DNA of 64,000 bases from Chloroflexota bacterium (GTDB lineage Bacteria; Chloroflexota; Anaerolineae; Anaerolineales; Anaerolineaceae): the NCBI GenBank assembly GCA_021825925.1, contig JAKAFP010000004.1, positions 353,721-417,720 of the forward strand, in the 5' to 3' direction. Positions 1-9,371 of the stretch are shown here, one piece after another; position 1 is the first letter of the stretch, and every line of letters begins with the position of its first letter. Both the position numbers and the translations under genes were made by a program. A model generated the notes under the pieces. The model was not told the origin of the DNA and ran no database searches. It saw only the letters and a list, made by a program, of their open reading frames with translations.

Positions 1-2122
1 GATTGTTCACGCTTGCCACCGCATTGAGAATGCTTTCGAGCGCCACTCCGGACTGCCCTGCCCGAGCCACGCCGGTTTCAACTTCCTGGGCGCCATCGTT
101 CATGGCTGAGACTGCCTCTGCCACGCTGAGTTGAATCCCGCCGATCAACCCACTGATCTCGCGGGTTGCCATGGAGGATCTTTCAGCAAGCTTGCGAACC
201 TCATCCGCCACCACCGCAAAGCCCTTGCCGTGTTCGCCGGCTCTCGCTGCCTCAATTGCTGCATTAAGAGCCAAAAGGTTGGTCTGGGATGAGATCTCTT
301 CAATGGTCTGGACGATCGAACCGATCTGACTGGAACGTTCACCCATTTCTTGCACCTTGACCACCGAAATACCAACCTTGGACTTGATCGAATTCATGCC
401 ATTGATGGTCTCTTCGACTGTTTGAGCGCCGGTGCGGGCCGTCTCCGCGGCTTCACTGGCGGCCTTGGCACTCGACTGTGCATTATCTGCAATATCACGG
501 ATGGTGCTGCTGATCTGTGCTGCAATGGTCGTAGCCTGACCAACGGCCTGAGCCTGGTCTTGTGCACCCTGAGCCACGCCATCAATCGCCATGGACATTT
601 GCTCCACAGACTGAGTCGTGCGTGTCACGGTGCTGGCAAACTCATTCGTACCGGTGGCCATTTGTTGGATGGTAGCCGAAATTTGCTCTGTGGCTCGTGA
701 AGCCTGAGAAGCTGCATTGGCCAATCCGCCTGAGGCAACTTCCACTTTTTTGGCGCTGTCAGTCACTTGAGAAACCAGGCTCTTCAATTGGGCGGTCATG
801 TCAGAAAAAGCGGTTCCCAGTTGGTCTTTGGCTGATCTGGCGGCCACCTTGATTGAAAGATCGCCTTTGGCTACCTGTTCAGCCACTTTGACCATGGAAT
901 CCAGATAATCTATCAGCGAAGAACCAGCGCGGGACATTTCGCCAATTTCGTCCTTCTGTGTCTTGATCTTATCAAGATAGCCCAGGTCAAGACCTGTCAG
1001 ACTAAGGTCACCGGTAGCCAATTGATAGAAGGCTGCAGTGATGGTTTTCATCGGTTTGGTGATGAAGCGGACTGCTACCAGGGTTATGAAAATACCTAAA
1101 ATGATCACTACCAGTGCGGCAACAAAGCTCATGATCAAACTGGTAACGATGGTCTTGTTGACCTCTGCCTGATCCTGAACCATCAGGATATTCCAATGAA
1201 GTTTTTGTCCTTCTTCTCCACCCAATTGGCTGTAAGCCATGATCGAAGCATTGCCTTGCAGATCGGTGCCTTTGGTCCAGCCACTTTTTCCGCTCTCAAA
1301 CAGAGCCATGATCTCTGCAGGAACCGGCTTCATGGTCAGCGCCGGATCCTTATTAAACAAGATGTTGCCATCCGCATCAATCAGTGTGGCATTCCCTGTC
1401 TCACCTACTTTTACGGTTCCCAAAGTTTGGATCAGGGCAGAAACATCCAATGTTCCACGCACAATGCCAATGACTTTGTTTGTTTGGGGATCAAACACCG
1501 GCACACCGATATTCATGGCATAAGCTTTGGTGCTTTCATCAAACTCCACTGCCGCAACATAAGGATTGCCTTTGCCATCGGCATACGCTGATGACCACCA
1601 GCCTTCGTCGCCCTGTAAAAAGTCGCTGGTGCGGTCAGTCATCGAAACATTCAACCCTTTTTTATCTGTTACAAACACCTCAACTTCTTGAGGATTTGCT
1701 TTCATGAACTTCTTAAGATAAGTTGTCAGGTCATTATTCAATATGCCATTAACGGTTTCATCCATACTCGGGCTTTTATCAATCCAGGCTTGATCCAGAG
1801 CCTTGATCTGTGCTTCGGTCAAAGATGCACGGTCCACATTGGCTTGCTTGACGGCATCAATTAAATTTGGTGACAAAGCCAGCGTTTCAAGCACGGTGAC
1901 TTCACCAAACACCTGATTGGCAGCCCTTAGCATCACTTCGTCCCCTAAAACCAGAAGCTGGTTGCCGGCGGTTTTGTTGGTTTCACGGACATTGGTAAGG
2001 TAATTTACGGTTAACAAAACGATGACGCTGAACAATGAAATTGTCAGAACTGCACTTATTACTTTCCCCCCGACGCTCCAATCCGTCCAAAAACGTTTTC
2101 TCTTCCCTTTATCAATGCGCAT
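1..2122 (-). CDS. Methyl-accepting chemotaxis protein with dCache sensor (C-terminus beyond window edge)
   Basis: Transmembrane chemoreceptor that should signal to a CheA kinase. The gene starts at 2122 (ATGCGCATTG, with GGAG about 8 nt upstream) and runs off the left edge, so about 707 codons are visible. In order: a basic N-terminus, TM1 near residues 21-43, a periplasmic dCache-like region near 50-320 (including the stretch around [16 protein letters not shown]), TM2 near 324-350, a HAMP linker, and a long cytoplasmic coiled coil. The conserved MCP hairpin tip is clear ([20 protein letters not shown]). The ligand cannot be told from sequence; dCache domains usually bind amino acids, amines or other small metabolites. 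No che genes are in the window, so it is an orphan receptor here. Family assignment is secure; only the last residues are missing. Confidence 0.95.
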   Translation of the reverse strand, partial: MRIDKGKRKRFWTDWSVGGKVISAVLTISLFSVIVLLTVNYLTNVRETNKTAGNQLLVLGDEVMLRAANQVFGEVTVLETLALSPNLIDAVKQANVDRASLTEAQIKALDQAWIDKSPSMDETVNGILNNDLTTYLKKFMKANPQEVEVFVTDKKGLNVSMTDRTSDFLQGDEGWWSSAYADGKGNPYVAAVEFDESTKAYAMNIGVPVFDPQTNKVIGIVRGTLDVSALIQTLGTVKVGETGNATLIDADGNILFNKDPALTMKPVPAEIMALFESGKSGWTKGTDLQGNASIMAYSQLGGEEGQKLHWNILMVQDQAEVNKTIVTSLIMSFVAALVVIILGIFITLVAVRFITKPMKTITAAFYQLATGDLSLTGLDLGYLDKIKTQKDEIGEMSRAGSSLIDYLDSMVKVAEQVAKGDLSIKVAARSAKDQLGTAFSDMTAQLKSLVSQVTDSAKKVEVASGGLANAASQASRATEQISATIQQMATGTNEFASTVTRTTQSVEQMSMAIDGVAQGAQDQAQAVGQATTIAAQISSTIRDIADNAQSSAKAASEAAETARTGAQTVEETINGMNSIKSKVGISVVKVQEMGERSSQIGSIVQTIEEISSQTNLLALNAAIEAARAGEHGKGFAVVADEVRKLAERSSMATREISGLIGGIQLSVAEAVSAMNDGAQEVETGVARAGQSGVALESILNAVASVNN

Positions 2123-2327
2123 TTTTATACTCCATACGACTAATCCGATAAGTGCCCATCCGAAATGGGGGGTGACCTACTACCTGATAAATGGATTGAG
2201 TATCAATGTTGGCAATGAAGAATCGCTATTTACCATCTTTATTGTAGGATTTTTGGAACTGCCAATCAATAAAGAAAGATAAATAGTAGATAAAAAAAAT
2301 GTAAATAATAATATTTATTAAACGAAT

Positions 2328-2366
2328 GCCGGATGTCCACCTCCGTTTCAAAGATAAACATCCGGC
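2328..2366 (-). terminator. Hairpin downstream of the DUF1521 gene
   Basis: A perfect 9-bp inverted repeat, GCCGGATGT / ACATCCGGC, with a 21-nt loop, begins 22 nt past the stop of the minus-strand gene at 2388. It is followed on that strand by A/T-rich sequence rather than a clean T-run. It is a probable but not classical terminator. The remaining 2123-2327 spacer is A/T-rich and holds the upstream region of the chemoreceptor gene. Confidence 0.5.
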
Positions 2367-2387
2367 CAGGCTGATAATTGCTCAGCG

Positions 2388-3329
2388 TCAAACCTGTTGG
2401 TTAACCTGCAGAATGGATAACTGTGTGGTTATGCGTTGATTGTATGTGAACTCTATATAGCTGGACGGTCGGTTGGTGACGATCGGCCCCGTGGTCTTTC
2501 CCCAGACCAAATTTTTGGCTGCATCATACCAATCATTGCCGTCACCGCCTGCATAGACCGTATCGCCCATAGGCACTGAACTCAATGCAGAAAACCCGTC
2601 ATTGTTGACAGATCTCGCAAAAAGTCCGCCAGCCTCATCCCAATTATTGGAACCCGAGCCAATGCCCGTCAGATGCTGACTACCTTTGAAGATATCCACC
2701 TGCTCGATGATGCCGCTGTCACGTGCAGTGAAGGTAATACGGGTGTTGTCAGAAAGCATGAAGGTGGTGTATTTATCGCTTTCGGTCAGATCCTTGAAAT
2801 CTCCGTTTAGCTCACCTTCCTGATCGGAGGTATCAATGTGCGGATCTCCCCAGATGGTGGTGCTCTTATTGCTCCATTTATCTGTGATCTTGAGCGTCGA
2901 GCCGTTGCTGAACTCAAAGCGATAACGGTCAGTTTCAGCCAGGTTTCGATTCCTTACCACCAAGCCATCCACTTTTTCCATGCTGACATAAGTAAGGGTG
3001 GCTTGTGTCTCGACCTGTTCAAAAAACTCAATGACTTTTGCCTGTGGAGATTGTTCAGGCTGCTCTTTTGGGCCGTAGATCTTCTTATAAAGATCCGCCA
3101 ATCGGATATCCACATTGAGATCATTAGGACCACCTTGCGGAGTTATCACGGCAGATTGTGCTGATTTTCCGGCATCGCTGATTTGAGCATCATCTTTTTC
3201 CAACTCAGAGGAGGCAGCCTTTTCGGCTGTTCGATCCCCCTTTTGTCTGGCTTCTGAAATTCTGGAGTGAAGCATCAATCTATAAGCCATACGAATATCT
3301 GTAATACTACTTTCAATCGTATCACTCAT
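2388..3329 (-). CDS. DUF1521 / MIIA-like (metal ion-inducible autocleavage) protein
   Basis: Predicted 313-residue protein. I place the start at 3329 (MSDTIES) because AAGGA sits 8 nt upstream; the frame is open further upstream but without a better ribosome site. Residues about 130-300 match the pattern I know as DUF1521 (Pfam family), also called the MIIA domain: FSNGSTLKITDKWSNKS, then TTIWGDPHIDTS with GDPHID at about residues 161-166, then GDFKDL, TTFMLSDNTRITFTA and VDIFKGSQHL. In Bradyrhizobium NopE1/NopE2 and a Vibrio homologue, this domain cuts itself between Asp and Pro of the GDPH motif when calcium or certain other divalent cations bind. The scissile Asp-Pro is present here. The N-terminal 120 residues are polar and probably helical, with no signal peptide or TM segment. 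Client and role in this organism are unknown. Confidence 0.8.
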   Translation of the reverse strand: MSDTIESSITDIRMAYRLMLHSRISEARQKGDRTAEKAASSELEKDDAQISDAGKSAQSAVITPQGGPNDLNVDIRLADLYKKIYGPKEQPEQSPQAKVIEFFEQVETQATLTYVSMEKVDGLVVRNRNLAETDRYRFEFSNGSTLKITDKWSNKSTTIWGDPHIDTSDQEGELNGDFKDLTESDKYTTFMLSDNTRITFTARDSGIIEQVDIFKGSQHLTGIGSGSNNWDEAGGLFARSVNNDGFSALSSVPMGDTVYAGGDGNDWYDAAKNLVWGKTTGPIVTNRPSSYIEFTYNQRITTQLSILQVNQQV

Positions 3330-3600
3330 TCTGTCCATCCTTGAACATTTTTGGCGTTCATCCTTGAACTGCCAATTCAATTGTCTGTACAAATATTTTC
3401 GGCTGATTTCAAAAAACCTATAATAAAACCTGTCAAGGTTGAAGAACACAACAGGTAATTACAAACTGTAATTATTAATAGCCTATAATAATAAGGTTGG
3501 ATCATCACAACTGGTTAATGAATTTAGTGTTCTTTCTATCAACATATCTGTTATAAGACAGCATAGCAGGATGCATAAACGCTGTAAAAAGGAGTAATGG

Positions 3601-4461
3601 ATGAATTGGTCCTTCATAGTAATCATCATTCAACTCATCTTCCTGGAAGGCATCCTTTCAATAGATAATGCCGCCGTACTCGGTGCAATGGTACTGCCAC
3701 TGTCTGACACCGAAGAAGTCCCCTGGCCAAAAGGGATGAAGAAATTCGGACACGCCGTGAACAAGTTGTTTGGCCCTCAAAGATTGGCTGCCTTGCGGGT
3801 TGGCTTGTTGGGCGCTTACATCGGCCGTGGTATTATGCTCGTTTTGGCCAGTTTTATTATTGCCAATCCCTGGTTAAAACTGATCGGCGCCGCATATCTG
3901 ATCAAATTGGCCCTGGACGACCTGAGTGCTCACGGCTATTCAAGCAGCGATGATGAAGAAATGAACACCGTCAAGGTACGCACTTTCTGGATGACCGTAT
4001 TGAGCGTCGAGTTAATGGATCTGGCCTTTAGCCTCGATAACGTGGTGGCTGCGGTCTCGCTCTCAGATAAATTGTGGGTGGTGATGGTAGGTGTGGCCAT
4101 CGGCATCTTATTGATGCGGTTTGCTGCAGGAATGTTCAGTTATGTGGTGGAAAAAGAACCCATTCTAAAGACGGCAGCCTACATTCTGGTTCTGAATATC
4201 GGAATTGAACTGCTGCTCGAAGATCTGGCCCATATTGAAATTGGCGATTGGACGCGCTTCGGCATTTCGGTTCTCACCATTCTCTTGTCTCTTGCTTATG
4301 CTCACTTCCCATTCGTCAGAGTGGTCAGACCCGTCTTGATCTGGTTAAGCCGTGGTTTTGGCATCATCAATAACCTTATCAGTTGGATCTTAAGTCCGAT
4401 AAGCGCCATTTTCGGCTTGTTTTTCTCACTATTCAAACAAAAAGAAAGTCCCACCGAATAA
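3601..4461 (+). CDS. TerC-family integral membrane protein (probable metal exporter)
   Basis: A 286-residue polytopic membrane protein of the TerC family (PF03741; relatives YkoY/YceF). Both family signature segments with acidic residues in membrane helices are present: LEGILSIDNAAVLGAMV near the N-terminus and LMDLAFSLDNVVAAV near the middle. About seven hydrophobic segments can be seen. Family members in Bacillus export manganese and help load secreted enzymes with metal; tellurite resistance is the historical name. GGAG lies 7 nt before the ATG. The gene stands alone, flanked upstream by a 270-nt A/T-rich spacer in which I found no yybP-ykoY-type riboswitch, and downstream by a terminator. 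Substrate is inferred from family only. Confidence 0.88.
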   Translation: MNWSFIVIIIQLIFLEGILSIDNAAVLGAMVLPLSDTEEVPWPKGMKKFGHAVNKLFGPQRLAALRVGLLGAYIGRGIMLVLASFIIANPWLKLIGAAYLIKLALDDLSAHGYSSSDDEEMNTVKVRTFWMTVLSVELMDLAFSLDNVVAAVSLSDKLWVVMVGVAIGILLMRFAAGMFSYVVEKEPILKTAAYILVLNIGIELLLEDLAHIEIGDWTRFGISVLTILLSLAYAHFPFVRVVRPVLIWLSRGFGIINNLISWILSPISAIFGLFFSLFKQKESPTE

Positions 4462-4483
4462 GGTTTGTGCAGAAGCACATGGC

Positions 4484-4520
4484 AACCGCCCCTGGTTCAT
4501 GACTAAACCGGGGCGGTTTT
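4484..4520 (+). terminator. Rho-independent terminator after the TerC gene
   Basis: AACCGCCCC-t-GGTT pairs with AACCGGGGCGGTT (one bulged T, 8-nt loop), followed by TT and A/T-rich sequence, starting 22 nt after the TerC stop codon. Confidence 0.85.
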
Positions 4521-4603
4521 AAATAATTGGTATTATTGCTGAAAACTGGTGAGATAATTCTTATAAGATCACACGTTTTCGGTGCATTTATGAAAGGTTC
4601 AAG

Positions 4604-5506
4604 ATGACCAAGAATTCTGATACCGTAATTGCTTTTTGTTACCGACCGGGAGAAAACACCCGCGAAGCCGCGTTACTTGCTAAAAACCTGGTCCGTTTTA
4701 GCGGCCATTTCAATGAATGCCTGCATTGGATATTCGAAATACCAGCCCCAAAAGCCGGGTCAGAAGTTTTACCCTCCAACCCGAATTTTATCCGTTTCGC
4801 TCCCTCGATCCCGACTGACGCCGCGAGGTTTCCGTTTGCCGATAAGGTGTTCATTGCTGCCGAAGCAGAACAACTGGCAGAAGAATCACTTGCCCCTCAA
4901 TTGGTCTGGATGGATACAGACACCCTCGTGATGAAAGAGCCGCAGGCTTTGATCCTCAAGGAAGGTATCAAAATTGCCATCCCCCCGGTGCACATCCAAA
5001 ATATCAGTTCCAGAATGGACCAGGCGTCAGACGGTTTCTGGCAGCTCATCTATTCTCATTGCCGTGTCTCAAAAAATCACATTTTTCAAATGACCACCGT
5101 AGTGGATAAAATTCAAATTCGTCCGCATTTTAATGCCGGATTGATCTCCGCGAATCCGCAGTTCGGCATTTTAAGGCGTTGGCGCGATAATTTCGCCGGT
5201 CTGTATCAAGATCCACGCATGGTAGAGTTCTATGAACAAGACAAACGCTATAAGTTATATCTTCACCAGGCTGTCCTGGCGGCCACGATCCTGAACCAGT
5301 GCAAACGGGATGAGATCAAGCTGCTGCCCAATGAATACAATTTTCCGCTTCATCTGCTCGACCGCATGGATGAAAAGGACAAACCCGTCTGGCTCAACGA
5401 CCTGGTGACCGCCCGCTATGACGATTTTGATCAGACCGGTTGGCAAACCGCCTTGCCGATCAAGGAACCCTTTAAGTCATGGTTGACTGATGCATTGAAG
5501 AAATAG
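4604..5506 (+). CDS. Glycosyltransferase-like protein (GT-A fold guess)
   Basis: A 300-residue soluble protein that I do not recognise as a named enzyme. A DxD-type motif (VWMDTDTLVM, Asp104 and Asp106) follows a predicted beta strand. A later HFNAGLISANP segment (about residues 182-192) resembles the acceptor-side motif of GT8-like and other nucleotide-sugar glycosyltransferases with a GT-A fold. A run of basic and aromatic residues and a late HQAVLAA segment also fit that fold. No signal peptide or membrane helix is seen. The start at 4604 has AAAGG about 8 nt upstream. The gene stands alone between the TerC terminator and an intergenic repeat, so context gives no substrate. A structural prediction would settle the fold. 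Confidence 0.55.
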   Translation: MTKNSDTVIAFCYRPGENTREAALLAKNLVRFSGHFNECLHWIFEIPAPKAGSEVLPSNPNFIRFAPSIPTDAARFPFADKVFIAAEAEQLAEESLAPQLVWMDTDTLVMKEPQALILKEGIKIAIPPVHIQNISSRMDQASDGFWQLIYSHCRVSKNHIFQMTTVVDKIQIRPHFNAGLISANPQFGILRRWRDNFAGLYQDPRMVEFYEQDKRYKLYLHQAVLAATILNQCKRDEIKLLPNEYNFPLHLLDRMDEKDKPVWLNDLVTARYDDFDQTGWQTALPIKEPFKSWLTDALKK

Positions 5507-5522
5507 TGATTCTGCCAGTGGT

Positions 5523-5642
5523 GGGGATCCCCCCTACGGAGGACTTCGCGCTTCGCATTGACAAAGAAAATGGTGATTTGATTTCAGACCCGAGCCAATC
5601 AATGACCGCTCAGTATTGGTCTGGCAATGCTCGCGATGACAG
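5523..5642. repeat. Degenerate REP-like palindromic intergenic element, copy A
   Basis: Begins with GGGGATC, contains CTTCGCATTGAC, and ends with GCAATGCTCGCGATGACAG. The ends form an imperfect inverted repeat (TCGCG..GCATTG against CAATGCTCGCGA). The same landmarks recur at 27777-27876. It is reminiscent of the widespread CGTCATTGCGAG-type bacterial repeats. It lies between the glycosyltransferase-like gene and nadB. Confidence 0.7.
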
Positions 5643-5683
5643 ACATTTATATGCGTTATTGTTTGCCTGTCAGACTAAAAAGC

Positions 5684-5740
5684 AAGACCCCCGCGATGGA
5701 TCATTGAGAATTCCTCTGATCATAAAAACCGCGGGGGTCT
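5684..5740. repeat. Long GC hairpin AAGACCCCCGCG..CCGCGGGGGTCT, copy A
   Basis: AAGACCCCCGCG at 5684 pairs with CGCGGGGGTCT ending at 5740. Two more copies sit at 27702-27759 and 27898-27955, again beside the REP-like element. It may also act as the terminator of the nad operon, which ends 27 nt away at 5767. Confidence 0.75.
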
Positions 5741-5766
5741 GTATTAAAGATTTCCAAATAGATGTG

Positions 5767-7374
5767 TCAGATCAACCGGTCGCCGTCATGTTCGAGCGCG
5801 TCTTCGCGGTAATGACATCCCCGGCTCTGCCGGTTATGCAGCGCTGAACGGGCAATGATCAAAGACACCTCAACCGCATTGCGCAGCCCGATCAAACCGT
5901 CGCTCAAGCGTGTGGTGCGGTAGAAGGTTTCGATCTCGCTCCACATATGGCGCAACTCGCGGATGGCACGGGACAAACGCTCGGTGTTGCGTTCAAGCCC
6001 GACATAATGCCACATGATGTTGCGAATGGTCTGCATGTCGCCCTGGATCAGCGCGGCATCCGGGTCGGCAGTCAATCCGCTCTCATCCCACGAGGGCACC
6101 TCCGCAGCTTGTTTGAATTCAAAGGAGGGCAGTCCATCCAGTTTTTCTGATATATTCTTACCGGCACGGTATCCCCAGGTCAGGCCTTCAAGCAGTGAAG
6201 TGGATGCCAACCGATTCGCGCCGTGCAACCCGGTGCAGCTGCATTCTCCCAGGGCATACAGGTTTTGTATGCTGCTCCTGCCCCAACCATCCACCAGAAC
6301 GCCGCCGCAGAAATAGTGTTCTGCCGGCACCACGGGGATGGATTCCTTGGTGATATCAATGCCGTGCTCCAGGCATTTTTTGTATATATTTGGAAAACGG
6401 TGTTTGATGGCTTTGGCTTCCATGTGGGTTGCCAGATCCAACAGCACAAAATTGTATCCGTAGGTTTCCATCTGGTGATGGATGGCACGTGCCACGACAT
6501 CACGCGGTGCCAGGTCCTTCCACTGTGGGGAGTACTCGGCCATGAACGGTCTCCCATCCGGGGTCAGCAGGATGGCGCCTTCACCACGTACGGATTCGCT
6601 GATCAAAAATCCCTCGGCTCCGGGAGTGGAAAGCGAGGTGGGATGGAACTGCACATATTCTGCATTTTCGATCCGCGCACCGGCCCGATGGGCCATGGCC
6701 AGACCATCACCTCGTGCGCCTGCCGGGTTGGTGGTGTTCATATAGATCCGGCCGATGCCTCCGGTTGCCAAAATGGTGACAGCCGAGAAATAGCGATGCA
6801 CTGTGCGTTCCTTGCGATCAAAAGCATAAGCCCCATGACAGGTCACCGGTTCGTATGATTTCAACGGGTCGCGTGAATGATGCGGAAAGGTGATCAAGTC
6901 CACAGCTGTGAGATTGTTAAGCACGGTGATGTTTGGGCATTTCTTGATGGCTTCCAACAAGCCGGTAATGATGGCCTGACCTGTGCCATCGCCCACATGA
7001 AGAATGCGCCTGCATGAGTGGGCTGCCTCGAGCGTGTATTCGGGTCCGCCATCTGAACCGGTGTCAAATTTGATGCCTGCCAGGTTGACGAGCAGATCTT
7101 GGATGATACCCGGACCTTCTTCGGCGAGGATGCGTGCCGCTTCAGGCGAAGCCGCACCAGCCCCGGCCGCAACGATATCTCTTGCCAGAATTTCAGCACT
7201 ATCATTCTCGCCGCGCCCGATGATGCCGCCCTGTGCGTAGCGGGTATTGGATTCCTGCGGGTCTTTTTCACGCGTGAGGATGGTGATCTTGAGCTTTGGG
7301 TTTTTTGCCAGGGTTAGAGCAGCAGAAGCGCCTGCAATACCACAGCCAATAATGAGTACATCTGAATTCTGCAT
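5767..7374 (-). CDS. nadB: L-aspartate oxidase
   Basis: 535-residue flavoprotein that oxidises L-aspartate to iminoaspartate, the first step of de novo NAD synthesis; under anaerobic conditions fumarate can be the electron acceptor. The N-terminal FAD dinucleotide-binding motif is clear (LIIGCGIAGASAA). Succinate dehydrogenase/fumarate reductase-family motifs follow: SNTRYAQGGI, YVQFHPTSL, SESVRGEGAILL, and ALGECSCTGLHGANRLASTSLLEG. The C-terminal helical domain is complete. It is the last gene of the nadC-nadA-nadB operon and starts 9 nt after nadA, so the two enzymes that handle unstable iminoaspartate are made together. Length is normal for NadB. Confidence 0.96.
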   Translation of the reverse strand: MQNSDVLIIGCGIAGASAALTLAKNPKLKITILTREKDPQESNTRYAQGGIIGRGENDSAEILARDIVAAGAGAASPEAARILAEEGPGIIQDLLVNLAGIKFDTGSDGGPEYTLEAAHSCRRILHVGDGTGQAIITGLLEAIKKCPNITVLNNLTAVDLITFPHHSRDPLKSYEPVTCHGAYAFDRKERTVHRYFSAVTILATGGIGRIYMNTTNPAGARGDGLAMAHRAGARIENAEYVQFHPTSLSTPGAEGFLISESVRGEGAILLTPDGRPFMAEYSPQWKDLAPRDVVARAIHHQMETYGYNFVLLDLATHMEAKAIKHRFPNIYKKCLEHGIDITKESIPVVPAEHYFCGGVLVDGWGRSSIQNLYALGECSCTGLHGANRLASTSLLEGLTWGYRAGKNISEKLDGLPSFEFKQAAEVPSWDESGLTADPDAALIQGDMQTIRNIMWHYVGLERNTERLSRAIRELRHMWSEIETFYRTTRLSDGLIGLRNAVEVSLIIARSALHNRQSRGCHYREDALEHDGDRLI

Positions 7375-7383
7375 AGTTTTTCG

Positions 7384-8418
7384 TTATCCTATATGGAGCA
7401 TGCGTTCAACGGCCTGGTAGGCGCGCACGCGGATGTCTTCTGGTACTTCGATCACGTATTGGTTCTTCTGCAAGGCCTCAAGCGTGTTTTCCATGGTGAT
7501 CTGGTTCATATGCGGACAGCGCACACTGCACATCCTCAACATATTTTTATCGGGGTTCTCCGCCGCCACATTATCGCCCATCGAACACTCGGTCAACAAG
7601 AGGTATTTGGGCGCATTCGTCTGACGAATAAACTTGATCATGGCGGAGGTGCTGCCTGAAAAATCGGAAGCCGCCACCACTTCGGGGCTGCATTCGGGAT
7701 GGGCCATGATCAGCACATCAGGGTACTGCTCACGTACATTGGCGATATCCTGCACGGTGTATTTCTCGTGTACTTCGCACCGTCCGCGCCAGCCCACCAT
7801 TTGCACATCCAACAGTGATTCATTGGCAGGTTGAACAGCACTTAAGCTCGGAAAGATGATGTGTTTACCTGTTTCCTTGGCCACATTGCTGGCCAGATAT
7901 TCATCAGGCAAGAAGATGATCGTGTCAGAATGCAGTGATTCCACCACCGCCACGGCATTACCCGAGGTACAGCAGATATCGGTTTCGGCTTTCACGTCGG
8001 CATAGGTGTTGATATAGGTCACCACGGGGACGCCCGGGTAACGCTTTTTCAACCCCCGAACATCTTCCGCAGTGATGCTTGCGGCCAGCGAGCATCCAGC
8101 GAGCGAGGGAATGAGCACGGTCTTGGTGGGATTTAAGATCTTTGCCGTCTCGGCCATGAATTTAACCCCGCAGAAGAGGATGATCGGTTTATCCGTTTCG
8201 GCAGCCTTGCGACTCAATTCAAGCGAATCGCCTTTAATATCCGTCACGGCATGGAACAAGACCGGGTCCATATAGTTGTGACCCAGGATCACTGCGTTTT
8301 TTTTCTTTTTCAAATCGTTAATTTGAACGGCCAATTCCGACTTGTACCGTAGTTCCACATCCGGCACAATGTCTGCCAGTTTTTCTTTTAAGTTCAGGTA
8401 CATTTCTTCAGTTGTCAT
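7384..8418 (-). CDS. nadA: Quinolinate synthase A
   Basis: 344-residue [4Fe-4S] enzyme that condenses iminoaspartate with dihydroxyacetone phosphate to give quinolinate. Visible signatures: AVILGHNYMDP near the N-terminus, the three cluster cysteines in FCGVKFMAET, DICCTSGNAVAVV and RMCSVRCPHMNQIT, and TECSMGDNVAAENP. The start ATG overlaps the nadC stop by one base (TAATG), indicating translational coupling. The oxygen-sensitive cluster fits an anaerobic or microaerobic lifestyle but does not prove it. Confidence 0.96.
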   Translation of the reverse strand: MTTEEMYLNLKEKLADIVPDVELRYKSELAVQINDLKKKKNAVILGHNYMDPVLFHAVTDIKGDSLELSRKAAETDKPIILFCGVKFMAETAKILNPTKTVLIPSLAGCSLAASITAEDVRGLKKRYPGVPVVTYINTYADVKAETDICCTSGNAVAVVESLHSDTIIFLPDEYLASNVAKETGKHIIFPSLSAVQPANESLLDVQMVGWRGRCEVHEKYTVQDIANVREQYPDVLIMAHPECSPEVVAASDFSGSTSAMIKFIRQTNAPKYLLLTECSMGDNVAAENPDKNMLRMCSVRCPHMNQITMENTLEALQKNQYVIEVPEDIRVRAYQAVERMLHIG

Positions 8419-9278
8419 TAATGCCTTCCTGGTTTCTCCAGATAATCAAAACTAACATCAAATACTAATACCGAATGGGTCAGCGCGCCAATGGAGATGA
8501 AATCCACTCCGGTTTGGGCAACCGTGTGTACGTTTTCAAGGGTGACATTGCCAGAAGCCTCGAGCTTGGCTCTGCCATTATTCATTTTGACAGCCTGGCT
8601 CATCATTTCACAACTCATATTATCCAAAAGGATGCGCTCCACACCCAATTCAAGGGCAGCTTCTACATCGCTTAAAGTACGGGCCTCCACTTCGATCTCA
8701 AGGCCTGTCTTGGCTGCCCTGGCATTTTCAACTGCTTTTGCAATCGACCCCGCAAAATCTATATGGTTGTCTTTGATCAAGATCATGTCATAAAGCCCGA
8801 TGCGATGATTGGTTCCACCCCCCAGTTTTACGGCCAGTTTGTCAAACTCGCGCAAACCGGGGACGGTCTTGCGGGTATCCAGGATCTTCGCGTTTGTTCC
8901 TTTTACGGCATCCACATAGCGGCGGGTTAATGTACTGATGCCGGACATGCGACCCATAAAATTCAAAGCAGTGCGTTCAGCGGTAAGCAATGTTCGGGCT
9001 GACCCTGTCAACTGCATCAGTTCCTGTCCTTTGCTAACCTGTTGACCTTCTTCAGCTGTCAGGCGGCATTCGATTTGAGGGTCGCACAATTTGTAAACTG
9101 CCTGTGCCACCAGCAAGCCGGAGATGATCCCCTCCTGTTTGGCAATGATATGTCCCTTTAGTTGTTCATCCGCCGGAATGATCGCATTCGAAGTGACATC
9201 TCCCGGACCAATATCTTCAGCCAGAGCATGTTGGATTGTTTCAAGCATATTTTCAGTAATTGGGTAGGTTGTCATCAT
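8418..9278 (-). CDS. nadC: Nicotinate-nucleotide pyrophosphorylase (quinolinate phosphoribosyltransferase)
   Basis: 286-residue enzyme converting quinolinate and PRPP to nicotinate mononucleotide, CO2 and pyrophosphate. Typical features are LAEDIGPGDVTSNAI, TERTALNFMGRMSGISTLTRRYVDAV, DTRKTVPGLREFDKLAV, the GGGTNHRIGLYDMILIKDNH segment, and the EVEARTL and ILLDNM motifs of the barrel. AGGG lies about 6 nt before ATGATG, so either methionine could start the protein. It is first in the nadC-nadA-nadB operon. A TATAAT at 9324-9329 (minus strand) is a possible -10, without a good -35. Confidence 0.96.
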   Translation of the reverse strand: MMTTYPITENMLETIQHALAEDIGPGDVTSNAIIPADEQLKGHIIAKQEGIISGLLVAQAVYKLCDPQIECRLTAEEGQQVSKGQELMQLTGSARTLLTAERTALNFMGRMSGISTLTRRYVDAVKGTNAKILDTRKTVPGLREFDKLAVKLGGGTNHRIGLYDMILIKDNHIDFAGSIAKAVENARAAKTGLEIEVEARTLSDVEAALELGVERILLDNMSCEMMSQAVKMNNGRAKLEASGNVTLENVHTVAQTGVDFISIGALTHSVLVFDVSFDYLEKPGRH

Positions 9279-9371
9279 GCATCCCTTATTAATGCGCCAT
9301 CCATTGAATCAGGTCGCTCCCCAATTATAAAGCTGAGGGGATAAATATGAGGGATGCTTTATCAGAAAAAG

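Noticed and set aside
3450..3600. Manganese (yybP-ykoY) riboswitch before the TerC gene
   Set aside because: Looked for because family members often have one; the conserved loop motifs are not present.
5506..5847. 113-codon + strand frame after the glycosyltransferase-like gene
   Set aside because: It runs through the REP-like element, the GC hairpin and the antisense 3' end of nadB. Composition is not protein-like.
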